Shown here: positions 36,866 to 45,862 of the stretch, piece after piece
Layout of the letters: every line of letters starts with the position of its first letter
Position numbering within the stretch: position 1 is the stretch's first letter
Assembly (NCBI GenBank): GCA_910574285.1
Contig: CAJTAL010000020.1
Location: forward strand, 1-64,000
Length of the DNA: 64,000 nucleotides
Source of the DNA: Lachnospiraceae bacterium
GTDB taxonomy: Bacteria; Bacillota; Clostridia; Lachnospirales; Lachnospiraceae
Direction of reading: 5' to 3'
Position numbers and translations under genes: made by a program
The notes under the pieces: model-generated
The model's input: the letters and a program-made list of their open reading frames with translations, nothing else
Told to the model about the DNA's origin: nothing
Database searches by the model: none

Positions 36866-38074
36866 ATGAAAAAGAAGATATTTTCAATAAGTCTTATCGT
36901 TTGTATTATGTGTGTATGGTTTGGGAAGCTTACGGTTCATGCCGAAGAGAATGGGGAGGCGCCCGGCCAGTTGTACGCCCGGTCAGCAGTGCTTATGGAT
37001 GCTGACAGCGGGCGTGTTTTGTTTGGTAAGGAGGAGGATGCGGTTCGCCCTATGGCAAGCACGACGAAGATTATGACATGTATCCTGGCGCTGGAGAATA
37101 TGCAGGAAGATCAGATCGTTACAGCGTCCGCTTACGCGGCAGGACAGCCTAAAGTAAGGCTCGGCGTGAAAGATCAGGAGCAGTTCTACCTGCGGGATCT
37201 TCTGTATGCGCTGATGCTGGAATCTTACAATGACAGTGCGGTGGTGATCGCCGAAGGACTCTGCGGGACCGTAGAGGGATTCGTAGATTTGATGAATCAG
37301 AAAGCGGAGAAATTGGGGTGCGAACATACATATTTTGTGACGCCTAACGGACTTGACGGCAGTGACGAGAAGGGGACGCATTCCACAACGGCCAGGGAAC
37401 TGGCATTGATTATGCGGTATTGCATCATGCAGTCCTCCTGTAAAGATCAGTTCCTTGAGATCACAAGGACAAAGAATTATCAGTTTACGAATGTGGACGG
37501 AAGCAGAAGCTTTTCCTGCAATAACCATAATGCGTTCCTGGATATGATGGATGGCGCGTTAAGCGGAAAGACCGGTTTTACCGCAGACGCGGGATACTGT
37601 TATATAGGCGCGCTGGAACGTGACGGCAGAACCTTCATCGTGGCTCTACTGGCCTGCGGCTGGCCGAATAATAAAGGGTATAAATGGTCGGATACCCGTA
37701 AGCTCATGGAGTATGGGCTTGCCAATTATGAATATAGAGATGTATGGAAGGACGTAGAATTTCCTGACATAGAAGTTGAGCAGGGAATCGAAGCAGAAGC
37801 TCCCTATAGGAACAAGACGGAAGTCCCGGTCCGTGTGGAAGGAAAGGAAGAACTTCCGGTACTGCTTGGAAAGGAAGAAGACGTTGAGGTACAGACAGAA
37901 GTAGAAGATTCTCTGGCCGCTCCTGTGAAAGCAGGAACAGAGGTGGGACGAATCCGGTATCTCCTGGAAGGGAATGAGATTGCATCCTATGCCGTGGTAA
38001 CGGAGAAGGATGTGGATAAGAAAGAACTTGACTGGGCGCTGCGGTGGATTGTGGGGTTGATATTGCTGTCATAG
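36866..38074 (+). CDS. dacF: D-alanyl-D-alanine carboxypeptidase (DacF-type penicillin-binding protein)
   Basis: A 402-residue low-molecular-weight PBP that trims peptidoglycan stem peptides outside the membrane. The signal peptide is MKKKIFSISLIVCIMCVWFG. The active site motifs are S-x-x-K in MASTTKIM, S-x-N in LESYNDSAV and K-T-G in LSGKTGFTAD. A C-terminal PBP5-like domain precedes a final hydrophobic helix (ALRWIVGLILL) that anchors it. The start is chosen at ATG 36866 so that the signal peptide begins normally; the ribosome site there is weak, and TTG 36845 or ATG 36854 are possible. It sits between scpB and recA, as in many Clostridia. Confidence 0.9.
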   Translation: MKKKIFSISLIVCIMCVWFGKLTVHAEENGEAPGQLYARSAVLMDADSGRVLFGKEEDAVRPMASTTKIMTCILALENMQEDQIVTASAYAAGQPKVRLGVKDQEQFYLRDLLYALMLESYNDSAVVIAEGLCGTVEGFVDLMNQKAEKLGCEHTYFVTPNGLDGSDEKGTHSTTARELALIMRYCIMQSSCKDQFLEITRTKNYQFTNVDGSRSFSCNNHNAFLDMMDGALSGKTGFTADAGYCYIGALERDGRTFIVALLACGWPNNKGYKWSDTRKLMEYGLANYEYRDVWKDVEFPDIEVEQGIEAEAPYRNKTEVPVRVEGKEELPVLLGKEEDVEVQTEVEDSLAAPVKAGTEVGRIRYLLEGNEIASYAVVTEKDVDKKELDWALRWIVGLILLS

Positions 38075-38117
38075 ATTAAATTTTTCAGTTGACGGATGGA
38101 AGGAAGTATGCTATTTT

Positions 38118-38160
38118 AAGAACAGATCAGAAATGTTCCGGGGATCTGTTCTTTTCTATT
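38118..38160 (+). terminator. terminator after dacF
   Basis: AAGAACAGATC (38118-38128) pairs perfectly with GATCTGTTCTT (38143-38153), followed by TTCTATT and further T-rich sequence. It separates dacF from the recA promoter. Confidence 0.8.
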
Positions 38161-38232
38161 CTATTTTTTATTTATAAATGATTACACATCTGATAAATCA
38201 AAGAATTTTCTTATTTTTTCCTGAATTAAGTG

Positions 38233-38290
38233 TTGACATTTTGTAACAAGTATAATAGTATATTAATCATAGAACGAACATCTGTTCGTT
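38233..38290 (+). promoter_or_regulatory. recA promoter with LexA (SOS) box
   Basis: TTGACA at 38233-38238 is followed after 17 bases by the -10-like TAGTAT (38256-38261). TATAAT at 38251 is nearer consensus but only 12 bases away. CGAACATCTGTTCG at 38275-38288 matches the Gram-positive LexA box CGAAC-N4-GTTCG exactly and lies just past the promoter, so LexA would block recA transcription until DNA damage. Confidence 0.85.
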
Positions 38291-38310
38291 GCAAAGAAGG
38301 AGATTATAAT

Positions 38311-39471
38311 ATGGCGAATGAAGATAAGAAGAAGGCGCTGGATGCGGCAATAGCAAAATTGGAAAAAGACTTTGGAAAAGGAACGGTTATGAAGTTAGGC
38401 GATCCGAAGGCTCAGGTGGCTGTGGAGACGATCCCCACAGGGTCTTTGAGCCTGGATCTTGCGCTGGGGCTGGGCGGAGTGCCGAGAGGACGTGTCGTAG
38501 AAGTATACGGACCGGAATCCAGCGGTAAGACGACGGTTGCGTTACATATGATCGCGGAAGTGCAGAAGAGAGGCGGGATTGCCGGATTTATAGACGCGGA
38601 GCATGCGTTGGATCCGGTCTATGCAAAGAATATCGGTGTGGATATTGATGAATTGTATATCTCTCAGCCGGACAGCGGAGATCAGGCCCTTGAGATTACG
38701 GAGACTATGGTAAGATCCGGAGCGATGGATATCATTGTAGTGGACTCTGTCGCGGCTCTGGTGCCGAAGCAGGAGATAGAAGGAGATATGGGAGACAGCC
38801 ATGTAGGGCTGCAGGCAAGGCTGATGTCTCAGGCGCTCCGTAAACTGACGCCGGTCATAAGTAAGTCGAACTGTGTTGTGATCTTTATCAACCAACTGAG
38901 GGAGAAGGTAGGCGTCATGTTCGGGAATCCGGAGACGACTACCGGCGGACGCGCCCTTAAGTTCTATGCGTCGATCCGAATGGACGTCAGAAGGACCGAG
39001 ACTTTGAAGCAAAGCGGAGATATGGTAGGGAACAGGACGCGTGTGAAGATTGTGAAGAATAAGATTGCGCCGCCGTTTAAAGAAGCGGAATTCGATATTA
39101 TGTTCGGCAAAGGTATCTCGAAAGAGGGAGATATCCTGGATCTTGCGGTAAGCTGTAATCTGGTAAGCAAGAGCGGAGCGTGGTTCGCGTACAATGGCGA
39201 TAAGATCGGACAGGGGCGCGAGAATGCCAAGACGTATCTGAGAGAACATCCGGAGGTTATGGAAGAGCTTGAGACGAAGATCCGGGAGCATTATAATATT
39301 GGAGCAGACACGGAGCTGGGAGATAAGGATGTGAAGCCTATGCAAAAAGACGGTAAGAAGGGCGGCGCGAAGAAGTCCCAGGCGTCAAAGCAGGAGAAGC
39401 AGGAGAAGAAGGAAGAGGCGGCAGAAGAAGCTTTTACAGAAACTGCGGAAGACACGCCGGAGGAAGTATAG
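38311..39471 (+). CDS. recA: recombinase RecA
   Basis: A 386-residue strand-exchange ATPase that also promotes LexA self-cleavage. Walker A is GPESSGKTT; other diagnostic parts are [22 protein letters not shown] (Walker B), [20 protein letters not shown] (loop L2 region) and [14 protein letters not shown]. The C-terminus is a long Lys/Glu-rich tail ([15 protein letters not shown]), typical but somewhat extended. AAGGAG before ATG 38311 sets the start. It is controlled by the SOS box upstream and followed 3 bases later by recX. Confidence 0.97.
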   Translation: MANEDKKKALDAAIAKLEKDFGKGTVMKLGDPKAQVAVETIPTGSLSLDLALGLGGVPRGRVVEVYGPESSGKTTVALHMIAEVQKRGGIAGFIDAEHALDPVYAKNIGVDIDELYISQPDSGDQALEITETMVRSGAMDIIVVDSVAALVPKQEIEGDMGDSHVGLQARLMSQALRKLTPVISKSNCVVIFINQLREKVGVMFGNPETTTGGRALKFYASIRMDVRRTETLKQSGDMVGNRTRVKIVKNKIAPPFKEAEFDIMFGKGISKEGDILDLAVSCNLVSKSGAWFAYNGDKIGQGRENAKTYLREHPEVMEELETKIREHYNIGADTELGDKDVKPMQKDGKKGGAKKSQASKQEKQEKKEEAAEEAFTETAEDTPEEV

Positions 39472-39474
39472 AGT

Positions 39475-40080
39475 ATGACGGTGACGAAGATAGAGCCGGT
39501 ATCGAAGACAAGATTTAAGGTGTATGTGGATGAGAAGCCTGTTTTTGTACTGTACAAGGGCGAGCTGTCCCGCTATCATATAGAAGCAGATGAGGAGATT
39601 GAGGACGAGGTTTTCGAAGATATCCTGAATACGGTAGTATGTAAAAGAGCAAAAGCAAGAGCGCTTCATCTCCTGAACGACATGGGGCGGACGGAAGCGC
39701 AGCTTCGGACGAAGCTTGGACAAGGCGGATACACGGAAGAGATTGTGGAGGAAGCGATTGCTTATGTAAAGTCTTTCGGATATCTGAACGACTGGGAATA
39801 TGCCAGAAGTTTGATTGAGGGAAGGAAGCATAAGAAGAGCCGTATGGAACTTTACGGGGCATTGCTGCAGAAGGGAGTTGCGAAAGAAGAGGCGGAAAGA
39901 GCGCTGGAAGAATATTATGACAGTGAAGATTCTAAGGCGGCGATCGAAGCGATTCTAAAAAAGAAGAAGTTTGTTCCGGAGAGCGCAGATCGAATCCAGA
40001 AGCAGAAGATGGGGAGCTATCTGATGCGCAAAGGATTTAAGTACGAAGAGATCCGTAAGATCTTACAATTTTATGACTGA
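39475..40080 (+). CDS. recX: regulatory protein RecX
   Basis: A 201-residue helical-repeat protein that caps and modulates RecA filaments. Three-helix RecX repeats are seen, for example RAKARALHLLNDMGRTEAQL, IAYVKSFGYLNDWEYARSLI and YLMRKGFKYEEIRKILQFYD. ATG 39475 is 3 bases after the recA stop, so the two genes are cotranscribed and share SOS control. A terminator follows directly. Confidence 0.92.
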   Translation: MTVTKIEPVSKTRFKVYVDEKPVFVLYKGELSRYHIEADEEIEDEVFEDILNTVVCKRAKARALHLLNDMGRTEAQLRTKLGQGGYTEEIVEEAIAYVKSFGYLNDWEYARSLIEGRKHKKSRMELYGALLQKGVAKEEAERALEEYYDSEDSKAAIEAILKKKKFVPESADRIQKQKMGSYLMRKGFKYEEIRKILQFYD

Positions 40081-40089
40081 GTCAGATAG

Positions 40090-40126
40090 AAGGCGGCTGA
40101 GAGTGTACTCTTTGCCGTCTTTTTTA
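40090..40126 (+). terminator. terminator after recX
   Basis: AAGGCGGC (from 40090) pairs with GCCGTCTT (40114-40121) with one wobble pair, and an inner GAGAGT/ACTCTT stem extends it; TTTTTT follows. A dispersed repeat begins exactly at the end of the T-run. Confidence 0.8.
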
Positions 40127-40243
40127 TGCACAGCCCCGTGCAGAAGAAGTATGCCGCTAAGGCGGCGCACGGGGCGCGCGGCGAGTAGGGAAAAGTCTTC
40201 CCTGCCCGATTGCACAGCCCCGTGCAGAGGAAATATGCTGCTC
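40126..40243. repeat. 91-bp dispersed repeat copy A plus a partial tandem copy
   Basis: 40126-40216 matches 44603-44693 at 82 of 91 positions, ungapped. It starts right after the recX terminator T-run (ATGCACAGCCCCGTGC first) and is GC-rich with nested short palindromes (GCAC-AGCCCC-GTGC, GCCGCTAAGGCGGC). From 40212 the first 30 or so bases are repeated again (GCACAGCCCCGTGCAGAGGA). Within each copy a short frame reads SPVQKKYAAKAA, probably by chance. The remaining bases up to 40289 show no gene. Confidence 0.85.
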
Positions 40244-40289
40244 AATATTTGATAAAGATTACAAAAGTAAAAAAGATGGAAAAATGTAA

Positions 40290-40318
40290 TTGTATTTTTT
40301 AGATAATGAATGTATAAT
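40290..40318 (+). promoter_or_regulatory. promoter of the epimerase-kinase/dehydrogenase pair
   Basis: TTGTAT (40290-40295), a 17-base spacer and a perfect TATAAT (40313-40318), 52 bases before the start codon at 40370. Confidence 0.75.
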
Positions 40319-40369
40319 AAGAGCAGATAGTTCAGTTAAGTCTGCATTGAGGAGAAGAAGGGGGATTAA

Positions 40370-41767
40370 ATGGATTTCAAAGATACCTATCGAATCGGAC
40401 TCTATGAAAAGGCGATGCCTTCAGATCTTATATGGGAAGAACGGTTTGAGTCTGCAAAAGAAGCAGGATATGATTATATAGAGATGAGCATAGACGAGAC
40501 AGATATGCGGATGTCCCGCCTTGACTGGGACGACGGCCGGATCTACGATCTTCTGGAAGTCCAAAGGAGGGCAGGGATTTCGATTGAGACGATCTGCTTC
40601 AGCGCGCAGAGAAAATATCCTTTAGGAAGCAAGATCTGGGAGAAAGAAGCGAAAGAACTTCTAAGGAAAGGGATTATCTTTGCAAGAAAGCTCGGAATCC
40701 GTATTATCCAGACCCAGGGGTACGACTGCTATTATGAAGAAACCAGCGATGAGACGACCAGGGAACGGTTCTATCGGAATCTCGAAGAGGGAACGATGTT
40801 CGCGGCTTCTCACGGCGTCATGCTGGCGATGGAGACGATGGAGAATGATTTTATGAATACGGTTGAAAAGGCGATGTACAGTGTGAACCGTGTGAATTCC
40901 CCGTATCTTCAGGTATATCCGGATATTGGAAATATATCGAACGCCACGAAGGATGTGACAGGAGACCTGGCGTCAGGAAAAGGACATATTGCCGCGTGCG
41001 CGGTCGCCGCAGACGTGACTTCAACGGAGGAATTGTGTACGATCGCAGGAACCTGGAGTATCAATGAATATATATCCGAGACGCCGGTTATGGATGGAAG
41101 TATCGCGATGAATTCATTATTTGCGATGCCGGGATATTACCTGGTGGAAGAATGCAGCGCGACGTCTTCAGGCAATCTGGAGTGGTTTCTGCAGAACTGC
41201 ATGGAGAACGAGCAGATACCGGAAGGGAGCAGTCTCTATGAACTGATTAACGAGAAGGTAGACAGCGTCAGTCCGGAAGAAAGCGACGTGTACTTCCTTC
41301 CATTCCTCTACGGTTCGAATGCCCATCCCCTCGGCAAGGGCGCGTTTATCGGTCTTACAACCTACCATGACAAGGCGCATATGCTGCGGGCGATATATGA
41401 AGGGGTAGTATATTCTCATCGTACGCACATCGAGAGGCTGCTGTCTTCCAGGAAACCGCCGGAGGCGATTCGCATGGCAGGCGGCGCGGTGAATTCCAGG
41501 GTATGGGTGCAGATGTTTGCGGATGCGCTGGGATTCCCCATCGAAACGGTTGACGCCAAAGAGCTGGGAGCGCTTGGCTGCGGAATGGCGGCGGCGGTAG
41601 CGGCCGGAGTCTATCAAGATTATAAGGAAGCGGCAGCGCATATGGTACATGTGTCGGAACGTGTATATCCGAATCCGGAACGGACGGCGGTATACCAGAA
41701 AAAATATGAAAAATACAGAGCGGTCAGCAAGGCGCTTGATACTGTCTGGGGACAGTTTGAAGTATAA
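40370..41767 (+). CDS. chimeric ORF: N-terminal sugar-phosphate epimerase fused to C-terminal FGGY kinase
   Basis: A 465-residue ORF made of two incomplete enzymes. Residues 1 to about 205 are the front of an L-ribulose/xylulose-5-phosphate 3-epimerase (UlaE/SgbU-like: YRIGLYEKAMPSDLIWEERF, YIEMSIDETDMR, ETMENDFMNTV, YPDIGNISNATKDV). From CAVAADVTSTEELC on it is the back half of an FGGY carbohydrate kinase like L-xylulokinase (IAGTWSINEYI, SATSSGNLEWFL, FLPFLYGSNAHPLGKGAFIG, MAGGAVNSRVWVQMFADALG). The epimerase lacks about 80 C-terminal residues including late active-site residues, and the kinase lacks its sugar/ATP-binding first half. An in-frame deletion between adjacent genes is the simplest origin. 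Probably non-functional, though expressed from a good promoter. Confidence 0.8.
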   Translation: MDFKDTYRIGLYEKAMPSDLIWEERFESAKEAGYDYIEMSIDETDMRMSRLDWDDGRIYDLLEVQRRAGISIETICFSAQRKYPLGSKIWEKEAKELLRKGIIFARKLGIRIIQTQGYDCYYEETSDETTRERFYRNLEEGTMFAASHGVMLAMETMENDFMNTVEKAMYSVNRVNSPYLQVYPDIGNISNATKDVTGDLASGKGHIAACAVAADVTSTEELCTIAGTWSINEYISETPVMDGSIAMNSLFAMPGYYLVEECSATSSGNLEWFLQNCMENEQIPEGSSLYELINEKVDSVSPEESDVYFLPFLYGSNAHPLGKGAFIGLTTYHDKAHMLRAIYEGVVYSHRTHIERLLSSRKPPEAIRMAGGAVNSRVWVQMFADALGFPIETVDAKELGALGCGMAAAVAAGVYQDYKEAAAHMVHVSERVYPNPERTAVYQKKYEKYRAVSKALDTVWGQFEV

Positions 41768-41801
41768 GAGATTCTAAGAACAAGAAAGGTGGAAACGAAT
41801 T

Positions 41802-42887
41802 ATGGCAAACAAAGGAAGCACTCCAAAGACGATGAAAGCGCTGGTAGCGTATAGTAAAGATGATTACCGTTTTGAGCCGGAATATCCGGCGCCGGAATGC
41901 GGACCGGACGATATTATTATCAAGACGGAGGCATGCGGAATCTGCGCGGGTGATTTAAAGTGCAGCCACGGTGCGGCAATGTTCTGGGGAGACGATGTCC
42001 AGCCGTCATGGGTAAAGCCTCCGTTTATCCCCGGGCATGAGTTCTTCGGACGTATCGTAGAGATGGGAGAGAACGTGGAAGGTTATGAATTGGGGGACCG
42101 GATCATAGCAGATCAGATCGTCCCTTGCGGAAAATGCAGATTCTGCAAAGACGGCCACTATTGGATGTGCCAGCCCCATGATATGCTGGGATTCCAGTCT
42201 TATAACAACGGCGGTATGGCAGAGTATGTCAGATATCCGAAGAACTGTGTGTTAAGCCGCGTCCCGGAGGAAATGAGCCTTGAGCAGGCCCTTCTGGTAG
42301 AACCTTATGGATGTTCAAAGCATGCAGTGGACCGGGGGAGCATTACGAATGAAGACGTAGTCGTAATCTCAGGCGCAGGTACTCTTGGACTGGGTATGAT
42401 TACATATGCGCGGATGAAGAATCCGAAACTTCTGATCGTATTGGATATGCAGGATAAGCGGTTGGAGAAGGCAAAAGAGTTCGGCGCGGATCTGGTATTC
42501 AATCCGGGACAGTGCGATATTGACAAAGAGATTAAGGCATTAACGGAGGATTACGGCTGTGACGTATATATCGAGGCAACGGGGCATCCCTCCAGTGTTA
42601 TCCAGGGATTGACGATTACACGTAAGCTTGGGCGTTTTGTAGAATTCAGCGTATTCGGTTCCGAGACGTCGGTAGACTGGTCTATTATCGGCGACCGGAA
42701 GGAATTAGATATTCTCGGCTCTCACTTGAGCCCGTATGCATATCCGTTCGTTATAGAGAACATGATGAAGGGAAACCTTAAGACAGAGGGTGTCGTCTCC
42801 AGTATATTTGCGATCGAAGAATGGGAAAAGGCTTTTGACTATGCTTCGGGAAAATATGGAGATTTTAAGGTTGCATTTAAGTTTTAA
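41802..42887 (+). CDS. zinc-dependent polyol dehydrogenase (erythritol/threitol dehydrogenase-like)
   Basis: A 361-residue medium-chain dehydrogenase that oxidises a secondary alcohol of a polyol with NAD(P). The catalytic zinc site uses Cys in EACGICAGDLK and the GHE motif in IPGHEFFGRIVE; the structural zinc has four Cys in CGKCRFCKDGHYWMC. The Rossmann motif is VISGAGTLGLG. The HGAAMFWGDD stretch recalls EltD-type erythritol/L-threitol dehydrogenases, but the exact substrate is uncertain. AGAAAGGTGG precedes ATG 41802, 34 bases after the chimeric ORF, so the two form an operon for pentitol or tetritol use. Confidence 0.8.
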   Translation: MANKGSTPKTMKALVAYSKDDYRFEPEYPAPECGPDDIIIKTEACGICAGDLKCSHGAAMFWGDDVQPSWVKPPFIPGHEFFGRIVEMGENVEGYELGDRIIADQIVPCGKCRFCKDGHYWMCQPHDMLGFQSYNNGGMAEYVRYPKNCVLSRVPEEMSLEQALLVEPYGCSKHAVDRGSITNEDVVVISGAGTLGLGMITYARMKNPKLLIVLDMQDKRLEKAKEFGADLVFNPGQCDIDKEIKALTEDYGCDVYIEATGHPSSVIQGLTITRKLGRFVEFSVFGSETSVDWSIIGDRKELDILGSHLSPYAYPFVIENMMKGNLKTEGVVSSIFAIEEWEKAFDYASGKYGDFKVAFKF

Positions 42888-42920
42888 ATGTTATTGTGTT
42901 AAATGTTATTGGCAGAATGC

Positions 42921-42949
42921 TTGACATCTTTGTGAAAACAGTATAAAAT
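42921..42949 (+). promoter_or_regulatory. rny promoter
   Basis: TTGACA (42921-42926), exactly 17 bases, TAAAAT (42944-42949); the GTG start of rny is 47 bases further on. A tandem GTTAAATGTTATT-like repeat lies just before it. Confidence 0.85.
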
Positions 42950-42996
42950 TTAAGTGTTGTATTTGTACAATGAAAACTTAATAAGGAGGTGCTCCT

Positions 42997-44550
42997 GTGC
43001 CGATGTGGATATTGATTGTCGTAGGGATCGTACTGATCGCGGCGGCTGCAGTTGTCAGTCATTTCCTGACGGTTTCCAATCTGAAGAAGAATGCTGACTC
43101 CAAGATTGGGAATGCGGAAAGCAAAGCCAGGGAAATTATTGACGACGCAGTAAAGACGGCTGAGGCAAAGAAGAAGGAGTCTCTCTTGGAAATTAAAGAA
43201 GAGTCTATTAAGAACAAGAATGAACTTGAGAAAGAGACTAAGGAACGCAGGAATGAGTTACAACGCTATGAAAAACGCGTTCTTTCCAAGGAAGAGGCTT
43301 TGGACAAAAAAGCGGATGCCATTGAGAAGCGGGAAGCAGGATTTACGGCAAAAGAAGAACAGCTTAAACAGCGGGAAGCGAAAGTGGAAGAGCTGGGAAA
43401 GCAAAGAGTACAGGAACTTGAACGAATCTCAGGACTTACCTCCGAACAAGCAAAAGAATATTTGTTAAAAACTGTTGAAGACGATGTAAAGCATGACACC
43501 GCTAAGATGATCAAGGAAATCGAAGCGCAGGCAAAGGAAGAAGCAGATAAGAAAGCGAAGGAATATGTCGTTACTGCGATCCAGAGATGTGCGGCAGATC
43601 ACGTTGCGGAGACTACAATTTCTGTCGTACAGCTTCCGAGCGACGAGATGAAAGGAAGGATTATCGGCCGCGAAGGGCGTAACATCCGTACGTTAGAAAC
43701 CATGACGGGTGTTGAACTTATCATTGATGATACGCCGGAAGCGGTGGTATTATCAGGATTTGATCCGATCAGACGTGAAGTTGCGAGGATTGCACTGGAG
43801 AAATTGATTGTTGACGGACGGATACATCCGGCAAGAATTGAAGAGATGGTGGAAAAGGCGCAGAAAGAAGTAGATGCCATGATTCGCGAAGAAGGAGAGG
43901 CAGCGGCGCTTGAAGTGGGAGTTCACGGAATTCATCCGGAACTGATCCGGCTTCTTGGACGCATGAAGTTCCGCACCAGCTATGGACAGAATGCATTGAA
44001 GCATTCTATTGAAGTTGCACAGCTGGCAGGGCTTCTGGCGGGCGAGATTGGTCTGGATGTCAGAATAGCCAAGCGTGCCGGACTTTTACACGATGTCGGC
44101 AAATCTATAGACCATGATGTGGAAGGCTCACATATTCAGATTGGAGTAGATCTTTGCAGAAAATACAAAGAATCTTCGACAGTCATTAATGCCGTAGAAG
44201 CGCATCATGGCGACGTAGAACCGGAAAGTCTGATAGCCTGTGTTGTACAGGCAGCCGATACGATATCGGCTGCAAGACCAGGGGCGAGAAGAGAGACATT
44301 AGAGACATATACAAACAGGTTAAAACAATTAGAAGACATCACCAATCAGTTTAAAGGTGTTGACAAATCTTTTGCGATTCAAGCAGGTAGAGAGATTCGG
44401 GTTATGGTAGTTCCAGAGCAGGTATCTGATGCAGATATGGTATTAATGGCTCGGGATATTGCAAAGCAGATTGAGTATGAGTTGGAATATCCGGGACAGA
44501 TCAAAGTCAATGTAATTCGTGAATCACGGGTTACGGACTATGCCAAGTAA
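42997..44550 (+). CDS. rny: ribonuclease Y
   Basis: A 517-residue membrane-tethered endoribonuclease that starts mRNA decay. It has an N-terminal membrane helix ([20 protein letters not shown]), a long coiled coil (about 35-200), a KH domain with [15 protein letters not shown], and an HD domain with [17 protein letters not shown] and a later [23 protein letters not shown] places the start at GTG 42997; ATG 43003 is an alternative. It usually follows recA-recX in Clostridia; here two sugar genes intervene. It has its own promoter and terminator. Confidence 0.95.
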   Translation: MPMWILIVVGIVLIAAAAVVSHFLTVSNLKKNADSKIGNAESKAREIIDDAVKTAEAKKKESLLEIKEESIKNKNELEKETKERRNELQRYEKRVLSKEEALDKKADAIEKREAGFTAKEEQLKQREAKVEELGKQRVQELERISGLTSEQAKEYLLKTVEDDVKHDTAKMIKEIEAQAKEEADKKAKEYVVTAIQRCAADHVAETTISVVQLPSDEMKGRIIGREGRNIRTLETMTGVELIIDDTPEAVVLSGFDPIRREVARIALEKLIVDGRIHPARIEEMVEKAQKEVDAMIREEGEAAALEVGVHGIHPELIRLLGRMKFRTSYGQNALKHSIEVAQLAGLLAGEIGLDVRIAKRAGLLHDVGKSIDHDVEGSHIQIGVDLCRKYKESSTVINAVEAHHGDVEPESLIACVVQAADTISAARPGARRETLETYTNRLKQLEDITNQFKGVDKSFAIQAGREIRVMVVPEQVSDADMVLMARDIAKQIEYELEYPGQIKVNVIRESRVTDYAK

Positions 44551-44560
44551 GATATTTTAA

Positions 44561-44603
44561 AGGAAATCCCGAATTTGTATTAATTCGGGATTTCCTTTTT
44601 TTA
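44561..44603 (+). terminator. terminator after rny
   Basis: AGGAAATCCCGAATT (44561-44575) pairs perfectly with AATTCGGGATTTCCT (44582-44596), followed by TTTTTT. The dispersed repeat copy B starts at the end of the T-run. Confidence 0.92.
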
Positions 44604-44693
44604 TGCGCAGCCCTGTGCAGAAGAAGTATGCCGCTAAGGCGGCGCAAGGGGCGCGCGGCGAGCAGGGAGAAGTCTTCCTTACTCGATTACACA
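44603..44693. repeat. 91-bp dispersed repeat copy B
   Basis: Same element as 40126-40216 (82 of 91 identical), also placed directly after a terminator T-run and in the same orientation. It ends 14 bases before the stop of the convergent IclR gene. The open frame through it (SPVQKKYAAKAAQGARGEQG) runs into the antisense of iclR and is not taken as a gene. Confidence 0.85.
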
Positions 44694-44706
44694 TGAGACT
44701 CCTGCT

Positions 44707-45498
44707 TTACAATACATTGGGCAGAAGGCATTCGAGTTTCTTGCTGACACGCCTTAAGTTTTCAAGCATAAGGTCAAAATTGCGCGTGTTCCGGTAGAAG
44801 CTTATAGGACCGGTCACTCCGATTGCTGCGATCGGAGTATCGCTGTTGTGATAGATAGGGACGGCGATACAGCCTATGCCGATTGCATATTCTTCGACAT
44901 CTGTACTGTATTTCTGTCGCCGGATTTTATGAAATTCTCCTTTCAGCCTTTCCAGATCAATAATGGTGTAAGGCGTATTCTTTCGGAAAACCTTTTCTGC
45001 GCGCTTCAGGAATGCTTCTTGTTTCTGAGACGGAAGCAGCGCGGTAAGGAGTTTGCCGGAGGCGCTTACATTGATCGGAAGCTTTTCCCCTAGTTCTGAG
45101 ATGTATGTAATCGCAGAGCGGGGAAGACATTGGTCGATCGTACAGATATAGTTCTCGGATAAGATACATAACTGGCTGGCCTGGTTAGAGTTCTGGGTCA
45201 GTTCTTCCATAAAAGGACGGGCCAGCTTGATCAGGTCGTTTTCCGAAAAAGCAATACTGGAAAATTGGGATAATTTATACCCCAGTTTAAAATAATTAGG
45301 GTAAAAAGGCTCCTCGACAATATAGTTATATTTCTGCATACAGCTTATGATCCGGTAAAGAGAAGAGATGGGTATGTGAAGCTGTTCCGAGATCGTCTTT
45401 AAAGTTTTTGGCCCGGGATCCGCCGCATAGAGATCAAGAATCTGCAAAGTCCGTTCCGTTGCAGGCGGGAATCCGGAGGAAGTACTGTTCTTTTCCAT
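44707..45498 (-). CDS. IclR-family transcriptional regulator
   Basis: A 263-residue regulator. The N-terminal winged helix-turn-helix covers about 12-70 (LQILDLYAADPGPKTLKTIS, QLHIPISSLYRIISCMQKYN); the C-terminal effector-binding domain covers about 85-260 (LPINVSASGKLLTALLPSQK, GIGCIAVPIYHNSDTPIAAI). It is divergent from the sugar-transport cluster with 364 bases between them, so it probably controls that cluster in response to a sugar or its derivative. No frame damage is seen. Confidence 0.9.
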   Translation of the reverse strand: MEKNSTSSGFPPATERTLQILDLYAADPGPKTLKTISEQLHIPISSLYRIISCMQKYNYIVEEPFYPNYFKLGYKLSQFSSIAFSENDLIKLARPFMEELTQNSNQASQLCILSENYICTIDQCLPRSAITYISELGEKLPINVSASGKLLTALLPSQKQEAFLKRAEKVFRKNTPYTIIDLERLKGEFHKIRRQKYSTDVEEYAIGIGCIAVPIYHNSDTPIAAIGVTGPISFYRNTRNFDLMLENLRRVSKKLECLLPNVL

Positions 45499-45659
45499 AA
45501 GATATGATAAGTCCTTTCTTTTGGTGTTATCCTTTGTGATTGTATCATTGTATGAATGCGGCAGTGTGCCGCGGTTATATGATTAATTTATATAAATTTA
45601 ATATATTATTAATATAACAGAATTGAAGAAAGAAAGCAACCGAGGAGGGAAGAAAAAGA

Positions 45660-45689
45660 ATTCACATTCCCATATATGGGAATGTGAAT
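45660..45689. promoter_or_regulatory. 30-bp perfect palindrome, candidate operator
   Basis: The half-site ATTCACATTCCCATA is followed by its exact reverse complement, with no spacer, at 45660-45689. It lies 18 bases before the -35 box of the sugar operon, between it and the divergent iclR gene. There is no T-run on either side, so it is more like an operator than a terminator. IclR is the obvious candidate ligand (inference). The rest of 45499-45862 is AT-rich leader with no gene. Confidence 0.65.
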
Positions 45690-45707
45690 AACATATATGA
45701 AAAAATG

Positions 45708-45736
45708 TTGACATTAATAAAGAATCATTGTACAAT
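45708..45736 (+). promoter_or_regulatory. promoter of the sugar-utilisation operon
   Basis: TTGACA (45708-45713), 17 bases, TACAAT (45731-45736). The binding-protein start is 127 bases downstream, leaving a long leader. Confidence 0.85.
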
Positions 45737-45862
45737 ATAACTGTGTAACAAACGAGAAAAACGTACAAGTTGCACAAAACTCAATTAGCAATAAATAAGA
45801 CAGGCCTGTGCTTATTTGATGTTGCAATAACATGTAATAAAAAGTAATAGAAGGATTGATTC

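Noticed and set aside
40126-40243. CRISPR-like array
   Set aside because: There is one full and one partial copy without regular spacers or cas genes; it is a dispersed repeat.
44603-44797. 64-aa ORF starting in repeat copy B
   Set aside because: It continues as antisense of iclR; the related frame in copy A stops after 20 residues, so it is not conserved as a protein.
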